Assembly: GCA_024449915.1 (NCBI GenBank)
Contig: JAMZAV010003098.1
Span: forward strand, 62,001-126,000
Reading direction: 5' to 3'
Length of the DNA stretch: 64,000 bases
Source of the DNA: Sweltsa coloradensis
Lineage: Eukaryota; Arthropoda; Insecta; Plecoptera; Chloroperlidae
A program made the translations under genes and the position numbers. Shown here piece by piece: positions 58,789 to 64,000 of the stretch (the first letter of the stretch is position 1; each line of letters begins with the position of its first letter). The notes under the pieces are model-generated. The model had not been told where the DNA came from and did no database searches. It saw only the letters and a list, made by a program, of their open reading frames with translations.

Positions 58789-59880
58789 TTTAGATTGGAG
58801 AAGAGACAGGTTGGGAAAGCATAGATATAAAGCCCAGCCTGAATAGCTTGGAGCAACAAAACTTTTCACCTGCTGATGACAACTGCAGTTAATTAAAAGT
58901 TGTTTGTTACCTTAATCCACAATGCGTTTTGTCCTTCTGGGACTCGTCAGGGCAATGGTGGCCACTAAAAATAAGCTAACTACATAAAAACAAAATGTAC
59001 AACCAAACCTGTGGTAGGGCCATGCAAGAAGTAAATTTTGCATGCATGTTGTCATCATCAGCAAGGTTACTTCACACACCATTCATACTGAGCCACACTG
59101 TCAGCACAACCAGAAAGTGTGCCTCCCTCACAACTCTAGTGCTCGGGAGACAAAAAATCCATGACTTACCCTGGATTCAAACCAGGACCCTTGGCAACAA
59201 GAGAAAAGCTGTTTCTCCTGCTGTTGCAGGGCCAGGGTGCCTCTTCATTCATTCTAAGAAAATAGGTTGGAGATAGGATGGGTGGAATGTCACAAAACAG
59301 CACAATCAGTGAGGGGGCTTCCCCCCCCCTCCCCTAGACTCTGGTGCTTGGGCGACAAAAGAGCCATGTCTTACCTTGGATTTGTACCAGGACCCAAGGC
59401 AACAAGAGAGGCTACCCTACTAATTGTGAATGGGATCCGAAAACGAAAGGAAACAATGCTACAAGTTGCATGCTCATGGCTGCAGGTGCAGAGGTTGAAG
59501 GAAAAGAGGAGTAGGGTCTTAACAGGTTCATCACCTGCTAGCGCCCCCCCCCCCCCCCCCCCGCAGGACAAGGAATCAACCTTCTACGGAACAAGGAAAC
59601 ACGGATGCATCAAAGGGTGTAGAGTAGGCTCGCCCATCTCGACCTCAAAGGTGAAGAATGATAGAAAGTGATGGTGTCAAAAGACTGGTTGTTACAAAGT
59701 GGGGGAAAGGCCAACCTGCTAGGTTAGTTTAGATTGGAGAAGAGGTGACAGGTTGGGTAAAGTAAATTCTGCATGCATGTTACCATCATCAGCAAGGTTA
59801 CTTCACACACCATTCATAATGGCTGAGCCACACCGTCAGCACAACCAGAAAAGGTGCCTCTCTCCCAACTCTATGGTCTG
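58789..59880. repeat. Duplicated repeat unit with tRNA-like SINE pieces
   Basis: GTTTAGATTGGAGAAGAG starts at about 58789 and recurs at about 59727; GCATGTT.. CATCATCAGCAAGGTTACTT and CACACCATTCATA follow in both. Between them, two blocks (59138-59215, 59336-59415) share the order CTCGGGAGACAAAA, ATGACTTACCCTGG and CCAGGACCC. Read on the minus strand they contain GGTTTGAATCC, a pol III B box. A C18 run lies at 59545-59562. Confidence 0.6.
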
Positions 59881-60101
59881 TTCATTCTATAGGCAATCCT
59901 AAAAGTTAAAAAAAAACATAAAAACACTTCCAAAAAATAAAAATATCCACACCTACGACACACGTCTAAAAAACAACATACGTACATATAAATTATTTTT
60001 CAAAATCTTCAACTCAAACAAACTCTGATTACACACACATAAAATTGTTTAACAAACTACCGACTGAACTAAAAAACATAGGCTCTTTAGACCGTTTTAA
60101 T
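59881..60101 (+). mobile_element. LINE 3' part, left of a hAT insertion
   Basis: A plus-strand frame reads CLKNNIRTYINYFSKSSTQT-like sequence, then HIKLFNKLPTELKNIGSLDR. This is the LFN.LP.ELK....FK signature of LINE reverse-transcriptase C-termini. The frame is interrupted after about 60101 and the 3' remainder continues at 61352-61617. Confidence 0.55.
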
Positions 60102-61343
60102 TAAGGATGCCCATCGACATCGATTAATCGATTAATAATCGATGTCGAAGCAAATTTTCGACATCGATTTTTTATTTAAAACATCAAATCGACAATTTCA
60201 AGTATAAATATTAAAATAATATAAAGCGCATAAAAAAATAAAATCCCCCCAAAAACGGTCTCTTAATTTTGTCCCCATCATTTTTCACAACTTTTTCATC
60301 GCGAGTTTTCAATGACAGCGCGCGCACACTGACGTGTCTATTGTCGCCTCGCCTGCACTGGCCGGCCGGCCGGCTGGCTACGCCCCGCCCCCTCCTCGCA
60401 TCGAGCTCTCACTGCCTGCACTCGGGGTCAGCGACCTTGCCGCCAAGATTGAGGTTGGTCAAGGGATGTGCGACTGCGAGGGTGGTACATCCAGTCATCG
60501 ACGTTGTTTCACTTGTGTTTTAGTCGGAGATTAAGTTGACGTGTTCTCTTCAGTCGGTTGTAATATCCATTGCAATCTGCAGTTATCTTTTAACAAATTC
60601 TTATTATAATGTTGGATATTTTTCGTTTTTTGTGTGGTGATTTTTAATACAGACTTTTTGTTACAGAACAGTTATTTATTGTTCGTTTTATTTTATAATA
60701 TTTATTTTTATATTTTCATAATAAAAACAAGTCTTATGTAAAATAAATTGAAATGATTTTGTTCCTAACATCACTGATTAAAGAAGGCTATAACATGTAG
60801 GCCTACTTCACTTGTTATCTTGTCGACCTTGAGTGCCTCTGAATTTTCGTTCGTCAGTACTAATAGCCTGCTACACAGTACACACCATATCAGCTGTTGC
60901 CTGCACGCACGTGTGAGAGGTGCTGATAAAACTTGTCTGCAGCAAGGGAGAGAGAGATAGTCGCGTAGTATTTGCCTCACTCCATGCAGCCCGGCGGCCG
61001 AGTTGTGCCAGATCAGCTATTGCGTAGGAGCGGGCGGGGTGAGGGGGGGGGAGAACTCGCCGGCCGGCCTGCATCACGGACTAGTGTTGACACTACTTGG
61101 CGTTCTCGGGAAACATGATACATACCTACTGCTCCGTTTTTTATGTATTAACTTCTCACGCGTATTATTTCGTACTGAACGAACCCAGGACTAATATTTC
61201 AGCTACAAAGGCGAATTTTGGAATTTCGATGTCGATTTTTTTGGTTTCGATGTCTATGTCGGAAAAATTTCGACATCGCGATTTGACATCGATTTTTTTG
61301 ATTCGATGTCGATGTTGGCATATAACATCGATGGGCAACCTTA
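60102..61343. mobile_element. hAT-type element, 1242 bp, inserted in the LINE
   Basis: TAAGGATGCCCATCGACATC and AACATCGATGGGCAACCTTA ends with many GACATCGAT subterminal words. Exact 8-bp duplication GTTTTAAT (60094-60101, 61344-61351). The interior has a GC-rich segment (60300-60530) but no transposase. Confidence 0.93.
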
Positions 61344-61617
61344 GTTTTAATACTCAGCAAAATAGTTCCTTATCGCAAAAGAAAAGCATATTTACTCCAT
61401 AAACGAGTATTTAATTGATAACCTAGTATAATTAAGTTTAGTTTAGACTCAAGATTGTGAAACTGTAATTCATGAACATGTTTCTTGTCCATTTATTTAT
61501 ATAATAATTTATAACTATAAGTTTTACTGTTCTCTATATTTTCTGTACTGTCTGTACATCTGAAAATGCCTCTCGCAAAAGTAGATACTATGACAATAAA
61601 CCATTTATTATATACTA
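61344..61617 (+). mobile_element. LINE 3' part, right of the hAT insertion
   Basis: Continues the reading near FNTQQNSSLSQKK to a stop at about 61402. A 3' untranslated tail follows, ending CTATGACAATAAACCATT. Confidence 0.5.
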
Positions 61618-61690
61618 CTCTAGTGCTCGGGAGACAAAAAATCCATGACTTGCCCTGGATTTGAACCAGGACCCAAAATGTGTATTAGAA
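61618..61690 (-). repeat. tRNA-like SINE fragment
   Basis: Same block as 59138-59215: CTAGTGCTCGGGAGACAAAA then CCCTGGATTTGAACCAGGAC. The minus strand gives GGTTCAAATCC, a B box. Confidence 0.6.
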
Positions 61691-61709
61691 AGAGCACATC
61701 AATCTTGCC

Positions 61710-62262
61710 TAGGGCGGGGCAAAAAAATCGATCATTTCGATGCGATATTGATAAGTGGAAATATTTTCGATATCGATATTTGGCTTCATATCGAAATATC
61801 AAAGTTTACACAAAAAAAGCAAAATTTCTTAATTTTGGTGGCGGTGCCGGGTAGGTTGTTGAAATTAAATTTCCCTTTCTGGTGCATATGGTGGAGGTGC
61901 CGGATCATAAAACGCGATTGTGAGATCGTAAAAATAATGGCTGCGCCGCACTTAAATCTGACATTGACGCCCTGCCAAATAACCTGAGCGGGCCAGAGAA
62001 GGAAGCACATATTTACTGGATAGCCAGGAAGAAAAATTATTGAAAAATCAAGCTTTTGGCATAGGGGGGAAAAAATGGTAATACCTTATCTACCCTATTT
62101 GGCAACAAATTATGAAAAATAGACTTACTTTTTTAATAATTTTAGATTTTTGATTTAGACTTTTTTTTTACAAATTGCATTTCGATATGTCGATATCATA
62201 TCAAATTTTTTTTGTGATATCGATAATTGAATGATAGGTATGTCACTCATAGCCTAGCACTA
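61710..62262. mobile_element. hAT-type element, 553 bp
   Basis: Starts TAGGGCGGGGC and ends GCCTAGCACTA (imperfect inverted ends). It is filled with CGATATCGATA-type subterminal repeats. Exact 8-bp duplication ATCTTGCC (61702-61709, 62263-62270). Confidence 0.75.
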
Positions 62263-62408
62263 ATCTTGCCTTATATTCTTGTTTGAAATACTACTATACT
62301 ATTATTAATACAAGGCAACCTCTGGCATATTATCCGTTCATAATGACAATACTAAGATCAATTAAATGTGAATTTGAATGTTTTTATTTGTTGAAACCTG
62401 TGTTGCAG

Positions 62409-62601
62409 AAATGAAATGCTTGGACTCGAATGACGAGCTGACGCCCCTGGGCCGCATCTTAGCGAAGCTGCCTATTGAGCCTCGACTAGGCAAGATGATG
62501 GTGCTAGGAACCATGTTCTTCTGTGGAGACGCACTAGCCACGATGGCAGCCAACAGCTCCACCTTCCCAGAGGTGTTCGTCACTGGCACTGACCAGCGAA
62601 G
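62409..62601 (+). CDS. DHX9/maleless-like RNA helicase, exon (HA2 domain)
   Basis: Acceptor CCTGTGTTGCAG before 62409, donor GTGCGT after 62601. The first two bases finish the Glu codon begun at 58523. The exon reads [54 protein letters not shown] and [28 protein letters not shown] is the HA2 ratchet-helix signature. The SSTFPEVF ending is closer to arthropod MLE than to vertebrate DHX9. No frame break. It ends two bases into a codon, so a further exon must lie beyond the window or was not seen. Confidence 0.97.
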
Positions 62602-63245
62602 GTGCGTACATATACAGTAGTACTAGGCCAAAGTCTAGGAGACCTCATGATGCATTTTTTTTTTTAAATATATATTTTATGGCCAGTTGCCACAGAATAA
62701 GTTTCGATTTTTCTACAGTAAAAACTTTGATTGTACAAATTTAACTAGAGGCAACAAAAATTTGAAAATTCAAGGAATTCGTTAAATCAAAAACGTTCAA
62801 AATTGCCACCTACTATACCAACAAAAGTGACAACATCAACTTGAGTACTTCAAACTACTCTTAGGTAGCGCCTATGCTGGATTAATCGTCTCGATTAGCC
62901 AAAGTGCATAAATATGAGACGTTAAGCAATATTCAATCAATCAATCAATGAACATGGAAGGCTGCAGGAAGTGAGCTTGTTTGCTCATTGGTGGCGTTGG
63001 ATGGAAAGACATTGTCAAATCGGTAGGGATGGACCAACCTTGATTTCCGAGTTTCGAACCAAACTCGAACCTGTGTACCTACCAAAAAAGTTCCGAATTT
63101 CGAACTCGAACCGAACTCTTACAAATTTGTTTGAAAAGTGAAAACAAGTAGCCCTTAGCCCACAAATTGGTGGGAATGGAGAACTGTTACTACTTTAAAG
63201 ATTAAATTGTAAATTAAAATGCCATATTAACATAATATAATATGT
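62602..63245. other. Intronic DNA with a LINE/SINE-type tail
   Basis: Positions 62873-62950 (ATTAATCGTCTCGATTAGCC ... GAGACGTTAAGCAATATTCA, then (ATCA)n) look like the 3' end of a CR1/L2-type LINE or its dependent SINE. At 63020-63120 TTCCGA/TCGAAC words recur. A near-palindromic ATATTAACATAATATAATAT lies at about 63225. Confidence 0.4.
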
Positions 63246-63814
63246 TAATTATGTTAAGCATATTATGGGTCATTCCATATCAAATCAACACAGTAAAGTA
63301 CAAAAATTGACCTCACCCCCTCTGATTTTGAAAAAAATCGGCACATCTACTCTTACGGTTTTTTAAATTTGGACGCACCGACCAATTACCAAACAATTCC
63401 AAAATCTATACCGTTCAACATAGAAAGCTAATTTAAAAAAAAATAAAGGTCTTTGAGAAGCCATCTCAAAAAAGTCTAGTTGCATACTCTTGTAAACATA
63501 TGGTTCCAAGATAAGAGCAATTCTATTTTTCAAATTTGAATTCCCCAAAAAGTTTTTTTTTTTTAATTTTGCACAAAAAGGTATTGATGTTTTGTACATG
63601 TTCAACCAAAATTATAGTGGGCACTCTATAATTTTAGGATCTATCATTTTATCATTGTAGTAATATGCATAATATGTGAACGTACAGTGTTTTTCTAGCT
63701 TCAAGAAAAAGCATTATTCTATTGACTATGCCAATAAGCAGCACACAATAATTTAATATCTAGGGCATATTCATTTTTCATTTATATTTTCATGTAGGTA
63801 GGAATTTCATGTAG
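63246..63814. other. Upstream part of a transposon-like unit
   Basis: CATTATGGGTCATTCCATATCAAATCAACACAG-type sequence at about 63260-63290 looks like the terminus of a repetitive element, but its partner would lie outside the window. No ORF. Confidence 0.3.
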
Positions 63815-64000
63815 GAGCTGAAGGCCACTTTACAACCTGGGGAAGTTTTAGTGGTTTGCAATTTTGCTGAAAATTACTCCTTTGTTCTGCAAGATGAAGC
63901 ACAAGGATTCCATTGGAATAATTCTTCTGCGACAATCCATCCTTTTGTGGCATACTATGCAGAAGATGGCATTTTGAAGCCTGTGTGCTTTGTAATAACT
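63815..64000 (+). CDS. Partial exon of an unidentified, transposon-type protein (runs off window)
   Basis: Preceded by TTTCATGTAG, a usable acceptor, the frame is open for 62 codons to the window end. It reads ELKATLQPGEVLVVCNFAEN, YSFVLQDEAQGFHWNNSSAT, IHPFVAYYAEDG and CFVIT. The [DN]FAENY...QDE.QG.HW....T.HP.V.YY arrangement recurs in many repeated, uncharacterised invertebrate proteins and suggests a transposase-type gene. I cannot name the superfamily. It is not part of the helicase. No catalytic residues can be assigned from this piece. Confidence 0.6.

Noticed and set aside
58976..59671. ORFs of 93 and 134 codons as genes
   Set aside because: Both run through the duplicated SINE-like unit and the C18 homopolymer.
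60269..60534. GC-rich ORFs as a CpG-island promoter or first exon
   Set aside because: Inside a hAT element with exact target duplication; no transcript evidence visible in sequence.

Overview
The window is metazoan nuclear DNA, almost certainly from an invertebrate. It has GT-AG introns of 3.9-16 kb, many interspersed and nested transposons, and frequent AGGCCTAG-type runs. The repeat style (hAT, pogo, TTAA elements, tRNA-derived and 5S-derived SINEs, truncated LINEs) and an MLE/DHX9-like helicase would suit an arthropod such as a crustacean, but the taxon is a guess.

The only host gene recognised is a plus-strand maleless/DHX9-type DEAH-box RNA helicase. Five consecutive exons are clear: 18429-18648, 34645-34844, 48583-48786, 58340-58523 and 62409-62601. 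They run from the linker at the start of RecA2, through motifs IV, V and VI, into the HA2 region. A sixth piece, at 15278-15346, matches the segment just before 18429, but its left half is cut off exactly at the edge of a transposon. The 34645-34844 exon holds three single-base frame breaks.

Layout. (a) 1-15277: the end of a hAT element, then two direct repeats (249-645 and 5691-5933 continued at 15128-15277) around a minus-strand coiled-coil ORF. This looks like a gag-only LTR element. One repeat is split by a 9.19-kb LTR retrotransposon (5934-15123, minus) with a 4-bp target duplication, a PBS and a PPT. Its two LTRs differ mainly by single-base indels, which points to poorly polished sequence. 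(b) 15.3-34.6 kb: SINE, hAT 19243-23813, a palindromic repeat split by a pogo-like element, a nest of TIR elements 26575-29744, two LINE fragments and a diverged LTR. (c) 34.8-48.6 kb: pogo-like 36295-37717, a 7.2-kb TTAA-flanked transposon 38254-45435 carrying a Kolobok/Mutator-like transposase joined to a PML/TREX-like DEDDh exonuclease, hAT 45676-46635, and an inverted pair of 17-bp minisatellite arrays. (d) 48.8-58.3 kb: hAT 49868-53199 with two nested elements, another hAT, a LINE tail and two fold-back elements. (e) 58.5-64 kb: SINE-like repeats, a LINE tail split by hAT 60102-61343, hAT 61710-62262, and at the right edge the start of an unrelated transposon-like exon.

No genuine tRNA gene, rRNA gene, CRISPR array or operon was seen. 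Element boundaries below rest on terminal repeats and target-site duplications read by eye.
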